From positions 1 to 18,209 of the forward strand of contig JBEIRK010000044.1 of assembly GCA_040376005.1 (NCBI GenBank): 18,209 nucleotides of DNA, in the 5' to 3' direction. Position 1 is the stretch's first letter. Each line of letters begins with the position of its first letter. The position numbers and the translations under genes were made by a program. This stretch comes from JAGXTF01 sp040376005. Lineage in GTDB: Bacteria; Bacteroidota; Bacteroidia; NS11-12g; UBA955. Under the pieces are notes generated by a model. That model saw nothing but the letters and a program-made list of their open reading frames with translations. It searched no databases and was not told the DNA's origin. This document shows positions 7,216 to 14,745 of the stretch, one piece after another.

Positions 7216-7235
7216 AAAGGAGGAACCTTTCCTTG
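7216..7235 (+). promoter_or_regulatory. Strong Shine-Dalgarno within foldable leader of rpsA, TTG start
   Basis: AAAGGAGGA (7216-7224) lies nine bases before the TTG start at 7233 and is the only strong Shine-Dalgarno I see before any gene in the window. It can fold in competing ways: AAAGG with CCTTT (7226-7230), AAGGA (7217-7221) with TCCTT (7230-7234), or GAGGAA (7220-7225) with TTCCTT (7229-7234) around a three-base loop. The last two cover both the ribosome-binding site and the first bases of the start codon. These folds suggest translational control, which is inference. Confidence 0.6.
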
Positions 7236-9470
7236 AGTAACGAAGAAATTAAAGACCAAGCAGACGAAACAGTTGAAACTGTGAAAACTGCACAGACTTC
7301 AGAGAACTCTGAAGAAACTCAAACCAAAACAACCACAGCTAAGGAAGAGCCGGTTGCCGTTGCCCCCAAATCTACTTCCAAGAAAACAGCGTCTGCCAAA
7401 ACCACGGATGCAAGCGAAGATTTTGACTGGGATGCTGATGAAGCGGGTTTTCAAACCTACACCGCAGCTGACCGTCAAAAACTCGAAGATGCTTACACCA
7501 AATCTTTCTCTCCTGTTTCTGAAAAGGAAGTAGTGAAAGGTCGTGTTGTAAGTATTGGTGAAAAAGATGTTGTGATTAACATCGGCTTTAAAAGTGATGG
7601 TATGGTATCGCGTCAAGAATTCCGCGACCTTCCTGATCTAAAAGCAGGTGATGAGGTAGAAGTTTTTGTGGATGTGGCAGAAGATGCCATGGGGCAGCTG
7701 ATTCTCAGCCGTCGTAAAGCCATGCAGGAAACTGCTTGGGATAAAATTGTTGAAGCCCATAACAGCGATGCGATTTGCACAGGTTATGTAAGAAGCCGCA
7801 CCAAGGGCGGTCTCGTTGTGGATGTGTTTGGTATTGATACCTTTCTTCCAGGCTCACAAATCGATACCAAACCTGTTCGTGATTATGACCAATACGTTGG
7901 TAAAAACATGGACTTCAAAATTGTAAAAATCAATGATGTTTACAAAAATGTAGTGGTATCTCACAAAGCACTTATCGAAGACGATATTGAAGCTCAGAAA
8001 TCTGAAATCTTGGGCCGCCTTGAAAAAGGTCAGGTTCTTGAAGGTGTCGTGAAAAACATGACCAGCTTCGGTGTATTCGTAGATTTGGGCGGTATCGATG
8101 GCTTGCTGCATATCACTGATATCAGCTGGGGCCGTATCAACCACCCAGAAGAGGTGCTGAAATTGGATGACAAAGTGAATGTAGTAATTCTTGATTTTGA
8201 TGATCAGAAAAAACGCATTTCTTTGGGCTTGAAACAACTTACTTCTCACCCATGGGATAACCTTGCTGCCAAAATTGAAGAAGGCTCTAAGGTTAAAGGT
8301 AAAGTAGTTTCAGTTGCAGATTACGGTGCATTTATTGAAATTCAGGCAGGTATCGAAGGTCTAGTTCACGTAAGTGAAATGAGCTGGAGTAGCCACTTGC
8401 GCAACCCATCTGAATACCTTAAAGTAGGTGATGACGTTGAAGCGATGGTGCTTGCCCTTGATCGTAACGAGCATAAAATGAGCCTTGGTATTAAGCAGCT
8501 TTCTGCTGATCCATGGGTTGCTATTGAAGACAGATACCCATTGGGTAGCAAGCATTCTGGTATCGTTAAAAACCTTACCTCTTACGGATTGTTCCTTGAA
8601 CTTGAAGAGGGTATCGACGGTCTTGTGCACGTTTCAGACCTGAGCTGGAATAAGAAAATCAAGCATCCTAGCGAATTCACCAAAAAAGGTGAAAAACTCG
8701 ATGTTATCGTTCTTGAAGTGGATAAAGACAACCGCCGCTTGAGCCTAGGCCACAAGCAGTTGGAAGAAAATCCATGGGATACCTTCGAAACCATCTTCAC
8801 AGTGGGTTCAGTACATGAAGGTGCGCTTATGAACATCGGCGATAAAGGTGCAAACGTTCAATTGCAATATGGCGTTGAAGCATTTGCCCCAAGCCGTCAC
8901 CTTAAGAAGGAAGACAACAAAGCAGTTAAAGAAGATGAAGCACTACAGTTTGAAGTGATTGAGTTTAGCAAAGATGCAAAACGCATTATTGTTTCTCATA
9001 CCAACACTTGGAAAGCTGCAGAAAAAGCACGTGGTGAAGCTGATGACAAGAAGCGCGATGCTGCACGTAAAAATGCAAGCAAAGTGGTGAAGAAAATCAA
9101 CCAAAGTGCTCAAGCTACTACTCTTGGTGATATGGATGCTCTAAGTGAGTTGCGTGCTCAGTTTGAAAAAGCTGAAAAAGGTTCTCCAAAAGCGGAAACG
9201 AAAGTGAAAGCTGAAGAAACCAGCAACGAGCCAGCAGCCGAAAAACCTGCTAAAAAGTCAAAAGCAGCCGATAAAGGTGATGATCTTAAGAAAATCACTG
9301 GCGTAGGTCCTGCTTTCGAAAAACGTTTGAATGCCCTTGGTATTCATACTTATGCTGACATGATAAGTCTCACCGATGATAAAATCGCTGAACTTGAACA
9401 GCAAGATAGTATGACTAGCCTTGAACAATGGCATGCGTGGATCCAAGAAGCGAAGAGCTTCATGGCTTAA
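7233..9470 (+). CDS. rpsA: 30S ribosomal protein S1 with C-terminal helix-hairpin-helix extension
   Basis: 745 residues from TTG 7233, supported by the Shine-Dalgarno upstream and the N-terminus MSNEEI. S1 binds mRNA on the small subunit and helps unfold and dock it. An acidic, Thr/Lys-rich disordered segment (1-65) ends in the DFDWDAD typical of Bacteroidota S1. Six S1/OB domains follow at about 98-163, 179-245, 265-334, 351-421, 438-508 and 525-590; signature strings such as KGGLVVDVFGIDTFLPGSQI, LLHITDISWGRINHPEE and GLVHVSDLSWNKKIKHPSEF make the identity safe. After a basic coiled and disordered linker (595-683), residues 684-743 form a helix-hairpin-helix unit beginning DLKKITGVGPAFEKRLNALG. 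Bacteroidota S1 is usually around 600 residues, so this tail is an addition. It is monocistronic between its own promoter and terminator. Confidence 0.97.
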   Translation: MSNEEIKDQADETVETVKTAQTSENSEETQTKTTTAKEEPVAVAPKSTSKKTASAKTTDASEDFDWDADEAGFQTYTAADRQKLEDAYTKSFSPVSEKEVVKGRVVSIGEKDVVINIGFKSDGMVSRQEFRDLPDLKAGDEVEVFVDVAEDAMGQLILSRRKAMQETAWDKIVEAHNSDAICTGYVRSRTKGGLVVDVFGIDTFLPGSQIDTKPVRDYDQYVGKNMDFKIVKINDVYKNVVVSHKALIEDDIEAQKSEILGRLEKGQVLEGVVKNMTSFGVFVDLGGIDGLLHITDISWGRINHPEEVLKLDDKVNVVILDFDDQKKRISLGLKQLTSHPWDNLAAKIEEGSKVKGKVVSVADYGAFIEIQAGIEGLVHVSEMSWSSHLRNPSEYLKVGDDVEAMVLALDRNEHKMSLGIKQLSADPWVAIEDRYPLGSKHSGIVKNLTSYGLFLELEEGIDGLVHVSDLSWNKKIKHPSEFTKKGEKLDVIVLEVDKDNRRLSLGHKQLEENPWDTFETIFTVGSVHEGALMNIGDKGANVQLQYGVEAFAPSRHLKKEDNKAVKEDEALQFEVIEFSKDAKRIIVSHTNTWKAAEKARGEADDKKRDAARKNASKVVKKINQSAQATTLGDMDALSELRAQFEKAEKGSPKAETKVKAEETSNEPAAEKPAKKSKAADKGDDLKKITGVGPAFEKRLNALGIHTYADMISLTDDKIAELEQQDSMTSLEQWHAWIQEAKSFMA

Positions 9471-9494
9471 TCAGAAACTTTTGCTATTGTGTAT

Positions 9495-9527
9495 AAGCCC
9501 TGCCGCATTTGCGGCGGGGCTTTTTTT
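9495..9527 (+). terminator. Rho-independent terminator of rpsA
   Basis: A 12-bp stem (9495-9506 with 9511-9522, one G-T wobble) closes on an ATTT loop and is followed by a run of seven T (9521-9527). It begins 24 bases after the rpsA stop. Confidence 0.95.
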
Positions 9528-9646
9528 ATGCCTTCACTGTTTTAAAGGAGTTTCCCTGCTGCAAGCAGTTTGAATTCCCGCAGCGTGTGATGCGCATAAA
9601 ACATGTCTTTCTTAATGAATAGACCAAAATAAAATCACATTGAAAT

Positions 9647-9668
9647 AGGGAAGGAGAATCCCTTTTTT
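9647..9668 (+). terminator. Weak second hairpin with T-run between convergent genes
   Basis: AGGGA (9647-9651) pairs with TCCCT (9659-9663) around a seven-base loop and is followed by a T-run to 9668. It is oriented for plus-strand transcripts and could be a backstop for read-through from rpsA. The stem is short, so this is tentative. The remainder of 9528-9675 shows nothing else recognisable. Confidence 0.3.
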
Positions 9669-9675
9669 CTATGTA

Positions 9676-10275
9676 TTAACTGAAATACATGATTACACCA
9701 CTGAGTATCAGTATAACCCCTGTGATGATTCCTGCATTGTGCTCCCATGCGTGTGAATTAATCTTTGTAGCACCAGAAAAGGTAATCAATACCCATAAGT
9801 ACATGCTCATAACCGTAAGAATGAAATAGAGCACAGATAACAATAATACCCAATCCCAGCCGGCGGTTCCTAAGGTTAAATAAAAACCTTCAATCTCTAA
9901 ACAAGGTGATAGAAACATCGCCAGTAAAACGGGCCATAAAATATTCTTCTCCTTCACCTCGGCTTCCATATGGAAATGATGGTGGGTGTAATGCCGGTAA
10001 ATAAACCATATACCCAATCCAACCATCAATGCTGCGGGTATGATGTGGGTGAACCACTCTATAGATTCACTGAGGTACTTGCCCAATCCTGCAACGAGTA
10101 AACCTATCAGTACCGTACTTCCAGCATGCGCAATTGCAGCAAATAGTGTAAAACGCATGATGTGTGCCCTGGACCAGTGCCTATTTCTTCCAATCGCAAC
10201 CAGTGGCAACCAATGGCTGGGAATCAACCCATGCAATAAGCTGATTACAATCGCACCTCCAATTTGAGTCCACAT
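9676..10275 (-). CDS. Six-helix membrane protein, NicO/UreH-like metal transporter candidate
   Basis: 199 residues with about six membrane helices (roughly 5-28, 40-65, 76-93, 111-134, 142-168, 181-198). Helix 1 carries LLHGLIPSHWLPL (H15, H21) and helix 2 AIAHAGST (H50). A first-helix histidine pair is the hallmark of the nickel/cobalt permease-like (NicO, UreH, RcnA) superfamily and its relatives. A cytoplasmic or periplasmic loop holds a histidine cluster, RHYTHHHFH (94-102), then a charged EAEVKEK, fitting metal capture. FLSPCLEIEGFY (121-132) lies near helix 4. I infer divalent-cation transport or sensing; the exact family and the metal are uncertain. It stands alone: convergent with rpsA, and 169 bp from the transporter gene upstream. 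A TACTTTTG element at 10290-10283 is a candidate -7 box. Confidence 0.6.
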   Translation of the reverse strand: MWTQIGGAIVISLLHGLIPSHWLPLVAIGRNRHWSRAHIMRFTLFAAIAHAGSTVLIGLLVAGLGKYLSESIEWFTHIIPAALMVGLGIWFIYRHYTHHHFHMEAEVKEKNILWPVLLAMFLSPCLEIEGFYLTLGTAGWDWVLLLSVLYFILTVMSMYLWVLITFSGATKINSHAWEHNAGIITGVILILSGVIMYFS

Positions 10276-10282
10276 TGATTTA

Positions 10283-10290
10283 CAAAAGTA
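10283..10290 (-). promoter_or_regulatory. Candidate -7 element (TACTTTTG) for the NicO-like gene
   Basis: The element matches TAnnTTTG exactly on the minus strand and ends seven bases before the ATG at 10275, so transcription would begin at or within a few bases of the start codon. No TTTG is found at the proper upstream distance. Confidence 0.35.
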
Positions 10291-10444
10291 GGTAGAATTA
10301 AAGCAAAAGTGGGCTAAATTTCAATGAAATACGCATCAATGAATACGCTATTCAGTCAATTTAAATGCAATGAGATTAAACTGAATTCGATTGATATACA
10401 AATAGTAAAGAATGTAATCGGTCTCTATAATTTTAATGATTGGC

Positions 10445-11242
10445 CTATTTCTCCGAAGAAGAAGAAACGGCATCAGAAATCATCCGAGAACTTAAATCCT
10501 TCCCCAAATATTTATCTATAGCTCTATGCACCATGTATAAAACCGGAAGCAATACAAATGCCATCGTTACCTTGTAGATGTAATTCACAATTCCTACCGC
10601 AATCACTTGCGCAATGGGCCAGTCGCCCCAAATGTGAAAAGCGATGTACAACACCACAAAGGAATCAATTAATTGACTTACCATGGTACTACCTGTGGCG
10701 CGTATCCAAACCGCATTGTGGCCTGTTTTCAATTTGAGTTTCTGAAATATGTACGCATCCGCCACTTGGCCCACCAAAAACGCCGTCAGGCTGCCCGCAA
10801 TAATCCCCAATCCTTGCCCAAATACTTCTTTATAGGCAATGTTGAAATCGGGTATCCCATGCGCAGCTTTGCTTCCTACCCACCAATCTGCAGGTTTTGC
10901 ACCAATTGCCGCAAATACCATGATAAATGCATAGACCAAGATTATTGCCGCCAGAATGCTTAAACGATGCACTTCTTTTCTCCCAAAGTATTCATTCAAT
11001 ATATCGGTCATAACAAACACAAATGGCCACAATAAAACCCCAGCGGTTAACTGGAATGAAAGGTCATACCCAAATATGTTCCAATGCACAGAATTATAAC
11101 CGAGTGTTTGTTCGAGTGAAAATATTTTCACCCCCATGAATTCGGCAACCAATGCATTCCCAATAAAGAATACGGCCAATACCAATAGCAAACTTCCCCG
11201 TTTGCGTTCTTCTCCTGCTGTGTAGCTCACGTTTTCCGACAT
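10445..11242 (-). CDS. Queuosine-precursor transporter, YhhQ/QPTR (VUT) family
   Basis: 265 residues from ATG 11242. A TTG four codons upstream (11254) would overlap the preceding gene; the ATG one base after that gene's TAA is the better start. About six hydrophobic segments are present. Family markers: TDILNEYFGRKEVHR after the second or third helix, FLVGQVADAYIFQKLK, WIRATGSTMVSQLIDS and YKVTMAFVLLPVLY. E. coli YhhQ imports the 7-deazaguanine precursors preQ0/preQ1 used to make queuosine in tRNA, and this protein very likely does something similar at the inner membrane. The C-terminus ends in a short serine-rich tail. It follows the beta-CASP RNase with one base between stop and start, so the pair is probably one transcript with coupled translation. 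Confidence 0.88.
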   Translation of the reverse strand: MSENVSYTAGEERKRGSLLLVLAVFFIGNALVAEFMGVKIFSLEQTLGYNSVHWNIFGYDLSFQLTAGVLLWPFVFVMTDILNEYFGRKEVHRLSILAAIILVYAFIMVFAAIGAKPADWWVGSKAAHGIPDFNIAYKEVFGQGLGIIAGSLTAFLVGQVADAYIFQKLKLKTGHNAVWIRATGSTMVSQLIDSFVVLYIAFHIWGDWPIAQVIAVGIVNYIYKVTMAFVLLPVLYMVHRAIDKYLGKDLSSRMISDAVSSSSEK

Positions 11243-11243
11243 A

Positions 11244-12644
11244 TTATAGTTCAATTACCATTTTGGGTTCTGCAATGGTAACCTTTTTATACCCCGCATC
11301 CAATAAGTGCCCCTTCCATTCGCCTAAGCTTGAATCACTGCCATGGACCAAGAACACTTCCTTTACGCGATCCTTAATTTGGCAACTTAAATAATTTAGC
11401 ATTTCCTTCCAATCTGCATGTGCACTGAAATAAGGCATAGATTCAATTTGGGCCAACACATTATGCTCCTCACCAAAAATACGAACCGTGGTTTCGCCAT
11501 CTTTAAGCTTTCCTGCCAAACTCATCGGGGTTGCATAGCCAACCAACAAAATTGTATTTCTCGAATCCTCAATATTGTTGGCAATATGGTGTTTTACCCT
11601 GCCCGCCTCAGCCATTCCGCTTGCAGATATAATTATGCATCCCCCTTTGAAATCGTTGATTTTCTTACTGTCTTCTACCTTTGTAATATACTGTAGACCC
11701 GGAAATCCGAATGGGTCACCATCTTTGTGCATATACTGTACAATATCATGGTTGAATTCATCCCTATGCCGGTTCATAATATGAGTGGCTTCCACACTTA
11801 ATGGACTATCTACAAATGTGGGAATAGGAGGCAAGTGCCCATCACCAATAAGCCTGTCCAGCATATAGATTATTTCCTGGGTGCGGTCAACAGAAAAGGC
11901 TGGAATGATAATCTTACCGTGATTTTCCAAACAGGTGTGCTTTACAAGTTGTAGCATCTTTGCTGCACCATCATCTGCAGTTGGATGCAATCGTTCTCCA
12001 TAGGTGCTTTCGCAAATAATATAATCTGCCTGAGGGAATGCATCTGGTCCTGACAATATTTTGTCGTTGGGTCTTCCTATATCTCCTGTAAATGTGATTC
12101 TCACAGGTTTGCCCTGTTTAAACAAGGTTAGATTAATAGCCACACTTCCCAAAATATGCGCATTCGCAGTCAATAATACTTTGGTATCTTGACCTACCGT
12201 AAATTCAGATTCATTGCGAACCTGAACCATCAATTGCATTACTGCCTTAACATCCTCTATTGTGTACAAGGGTTCTAGCAATTCTTTATTCTTTTCAGCC
12301 CTGCGTCTGTTGATTCTCTCCAAATCCATTTCTTGTATATGTGCACTATCCGCGAGCATCAGTCTGCACAAGTCTATGGTAGAAGAATTGGCATAAATTG
12401 GACCCGAAAAACCATCGCGTACCAATTTTGGAAGTAAACCAGTATGGTCGATATGGGCATGCGATAAGATTACATAATCCACAGTAGAAGGCTCAAATCC
12501 AAAGTGTCTGTTTAGTTGGTCGCCTTCTGGTCCCTCGCCTTGAAAAAGCCCACAATCCAATAGGATATTCTCGCCGTGTTCTGTGGTTATCATGTGCTTG
12601 GAACCTGTTACTTTTCGCGCAGCACCGTAGAATGTTATTTTCAC
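11244..12644 (-). CDS. Beta-CASP metallo-beta-lactamase fold RNase (CPSF73/YSH1-like)
   Basis: 466 residues from GTG 12644, where the family's usual beginning MKITFYGAARKVTGSKH sits; a longer frame to 12710 adds 22 residues that look unrelated. Metal-site motifs: SHAHIDH (61-67), AHILGS (162-167), GDIGR (187-191), and the histidine in LVHG (434). Beta-CASP motifs: VDSPLS (278-283), the SASGMAEAGRVKHH stretch (340-353) and PYFSAHADW (404-412). A CESTYGERLHP segment (211-221) is also characteristic. Such enzymes are zinc-dependent RNA endonucleases or exonucleases; bacterial relatives of this exact branch are commonly annotated as MBL-fold RNA exonucleases, and their RNA targets are mostly unknown. 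It is cytoplasmic. It is the first gene of a pair with the YhhQ-like transporter and is divergent from the TPR gene, with 79 bp between starts. Confidence 0.92.
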   Translation of the reverse strand: MKITFYGAARKVTGSKHMITTEHGENILLDCGLFQGEGPEGDQLNRHFGFEPSTVDYVILSHAHIDHTGLLPKLVRDGFSGPIYANSSTIDLCRLMLADSAHIQEMDLERINRRRAEKNKELLEPLYTIEDVKAVMQLMVQVRNESEFTVGQDTKVLLTANAHILGSVAINLTLFKQGKPVRITFTGDIGRPNDKILSGPDAFPQADYIICESTYGERLHPTADDGAAKMLQLVKHTCLENHGKIIIPAFSVDRTQEIIYMLDRLIGDGHLPPIPTFVDSPLSVEATHIMNRHRDEFNHDIVQYMHKDGDPFGFPGLQYITKVEDSKKINDFKGGCIIISASGMAEAGRVKHHIANNIEDSRNTILLVGYATPMSLAGKLKDGETTVRIFGEEHNVLAQIESMPYFSAHADWKEMLNYLSCQIKDRVKEVFLVHGSDSSLGEWKGHLLDAGYKKVTIAEPKMVIEL

Positions 12645-12723
12645 TGTGTGTATGTTTTTTAAGAATATTTGAATTTCGGTAAAAGATTTGCAATTAATTA
12701 TCTTACCCAACCAATTCCAAAAG

Positions 12724-13749
12724 TTGAATAGAGTACTTTTAATATTATTATCTACAATTGCTTTCCATCTTTCAGCCCAACCTGCTGAACAATGGGTCAG
12801 CAGAGGACTTGTGCTGGACAGCGCAGGTAATTATTCTGAAGCAGTTAAATGCTATAACAAGGCATTGGAATTTCGACCCGATGCCGCCGTTATTTGGTAC
12901 AATAGGGGCGTATGTTATATGCAAGTCAAAAAATATGGCCTCGCAGTAGTGGATTTTAATAAAGCATTATACCTCGACTCATCTCTCGTTGATGCCTATT
13001 TTAATAGGAGCCTAGCCTATAGATATACAGGTAATTATCAATTCGCCCTTTCCGATATTTCAACGTATATATCCCAGTTTCCTGAAGACTTCAATGCCAT
13101 CGAATCACGTGCTTTATTGGCCATTGAAATGAAGGATTATCAAACAGCAGCAACAGACTTGGAATTATTGTTGGCATCCTTTACCAGCAATACGGAGTAT
13201 GCTCTATTGTTGGAAGATGTGTATATTCAATCCAAACGGTATACCGACGCACTGGTTTTGATTCAAGATCAAATGCAAAGAAATCCGCAATACAATTTTT
13301 TATACCTAAACCGGGCCTACGTTCATTATCATTCAGGGAATTATGATAAATCTGTTGATGATGTAAATACATTCCTGATTCAAGAACCTACCAACTCAGA
13401 AGCGCTGAAATTAAAAGCCGATGATTATTTCTTTCTAAAACGATTTCAAGAAGCTTCCTTTTTGTATCAAGATTTACTGCAAAACGACTCGGTAAATGCC
13501 AATCTATTAGCAGATTATGGACATTGTTTATTGCAAATGCAAGACTACAAAGCTGCAGATTCAATTTTAACCAAATCCATACGCGCAAAAAATGATGCAC
13601 CCGCCTATGCTTATTTGGGAAGAGGCATCGCAAGAAACAATCTGGGTATGGGAAATCTTGCCTGTGAAGATTGGTGGAAAAGCTACAAACTCGGTGAGAA
13701 TAGCGCAACAGAATATTTAAACAAAAATTGCGCACAACAAAAACAATAA
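12724..13749 (+). CDS. Exported TPR-repeat protein
   Basis: 341 residues if begun at TTG 12724; the frame extends to TTG 12688 but the shorter start gives a clean signal peptide (MNR, a hydrophobic core, cleavage expected after LSA before QPAE). No ATG is available. The mature part is made of TPR units end to end, e.g. AVKCYNKALEFRPDAAVIWY, LAVVDFNKALYLDSS and YDKSVDDVNTFLIQEP, probably eight or so 34-residue repeats with a short loop-rich end containing ACEDWWKSYKLGE, a motif often closing such proteins. TPR proteins are scaffolds; no enzyme motif is present. It should act in the periplasm, perhaps anchored to partners. The lytic transglycosylase follows after 24 bp, so the two may work on the wall together, which is inference. 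Confidence 0.8.
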   Translation: MNRVLLILLSTIAFHLSAQPAEQWVSRGLVLDSAGNYSEAVKCYNKALEFRPDAAVIWYNRGVCYMQVKKYGLAVVDFNKALYLDSSLVDAYFNRSLAYRYTGNYQFALSDISTYISQFPEDFNAIESRALLAIEMKDYQTAATDLELLLASFTSNTEYALLLEDVYIQSKRYTDALVLIQDQMQRNPQYNFLYLNRAYVHYHSGNYDKSVDDVNTFLIQEPTNSEALKLKADDYFFLKRFQEASFLYQDLLQNDSVNANLLADYGHCLLQMQDYKAADSILTKSIRAKNDAPAYAYLGRGIARNNLGMGNLACEDWWKSYKLGENSATEYLNKNCAQQKQ

Positions 13750-13773
13750 AATTACGTTATACTGAATCAATAC

Positions 13774-14745
13774 ATGAAAGCACTTCCACGTACCTTGTTA
13801 CTTTTCTTGTTAGCTGTTAGCTTTTTAGGGGCAGTTCATAATACTGTCCCCAATTGCAGCAGGGAAATTACTACGGTTCAAGATGTGAATCTAAATCATA
13901 TGAAGTGGTTTCAAGTGCCTTGTGTTCAATCAGAAGGTTGGGATACAGCGCACGAAGTGATTTTTTGGAGAAGAGTAATTACGCTTGAAAAAGATTCAAG
14001 CATGGCAAATGTGCATGAAACCCGCCAATTGCTGCGCGCTTTTAGCCGCGGTTATATAGATACCCTAGAGCAAAGAGGCATGCTAGACTCTTTGCGCCAT
14101 GCACTGTGTATAGAATACCGTTTACCCACCCACACACGGGTAAAATTTACCGCAGGTAAAAAGTGGTTTTATAATTTTTCAGGGGTTGTGCAACACTTGG
14201 GTAGAGCCATTAAAGTATTTGATAGTCTTGGCGTAGACCCGTTCTATGCGCAAAGTGTTCTTTTAATTGAAAGTCCGGGCACGAACAAAGCAAAAAGTGT
14301 TTCAGGCGCTTATGGGCACTTTCAACTTATGCCTTTTGTAGCTAGACAATATGGACTGCGTGTAGACAAATATTTAGACGAAAGGGAGAATTTCAACCGC
14401 AGCGCTTATGCTGCAGCGCGTTTGTTTAAAGAAATTTGCGTTCCCTATGCCAAAAGATGGTGTGTCCTATATGGTTTTGAAGCAGATGAAAACGCACTTT
14501 GGTTTAAGTTATTGGTACTGCATTGCTATAATGCGGGAGCAGGTAATGTGAAAAAAGCCATGGCAGTAATTCCTACATCGTATCAGGGAAAAGAATTTAT
14601 TCAAAAACTGTGGCATACCAATCAAGCTGCATTTCAAACAGAAGCACAGAATTATAGCCAAATAGCATTGGCCTGCTACCTAGAATTTGAAAGGCATATC
14701 TCTACTTATAAGCAGGTTTCTAGCGAGTTATATTCTCGCTTTTAA
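13774..14745 (+). CDS. Lytic transglycosylase, SLT-domain (GH23)
   Basis: 323 residues with an N-terminal signal peptide (KALPRT, then a hydrophobic run to about residue 22). Residues 155-265 form the SLT domain: VLLIESPG with the catalytic glutamate E166, SVSGAYGHFQLMP (175-187), a helical linker, and HCYNAGAGNV (250-259). It cleaves the MurNAc-GlcNAc bond of peptidoglycan with formation of 1,6-anhydro-MurNAc, in the periplasm. The 100 or so residues between signal and domain (about 40-150) are helical and of no recognised type; no LysM repeat is present, unlike MltD. The gene is 24 bp downstream of the TPR gene. Its stop TAA at 14743-14745 shares bases with the stop of the convergent glycosyltransferase. 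Confidence 0.9.
   Translation: MKALPRTLLLFLLAVSFLGAVHNTVPNCSREITTVQDVNLNHMKWFQVPCVQSEGWDTAHEVIFWRRVITLEKDSSMANVHETRQLLRAFSRGYIDTLEQRGMLDSLRHALCIEYRLPTHTRVKFTAGKKWFYNFSGVVQHLGRAIKVFDSLGVDPFYAQSVLLIESPGTNKAKSVSGAYGHFQLMPFVARQYGLRVDKYLDERENFNRSAYAAARLFKEICVPYAKRWCVLYGFEADENALWFKLLVLHCYNAGAGNVKKAMAVIPTSYQGKEFIQKLWHTNQAAFQTEAQNYSQIALACYLEFERHISTYKQVSSELYSRF

Noticed and set aside
7299..8836. Minus-strand frames of 60 to 130 codons opposite rpsA
   Set aside because: They are shadows of the strongly biased codon use of rpsA; the plus-strand product is unmistakable.
10324..10521. Plus-strand 65-codon frame between the two transporter genes
   Set aside because: AT-rich, no domain, and its second half overlaps the end of the queuosine-precursor transporter gene on the other strand.
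12645..12710. 22-residue N-terminal extension of the beta-CASP RNase
   Set aside because: The GTG at 12644 gives the standard beginning MKITFYGAAR; the extension resembles no part of the family and runs through the intergenic region.
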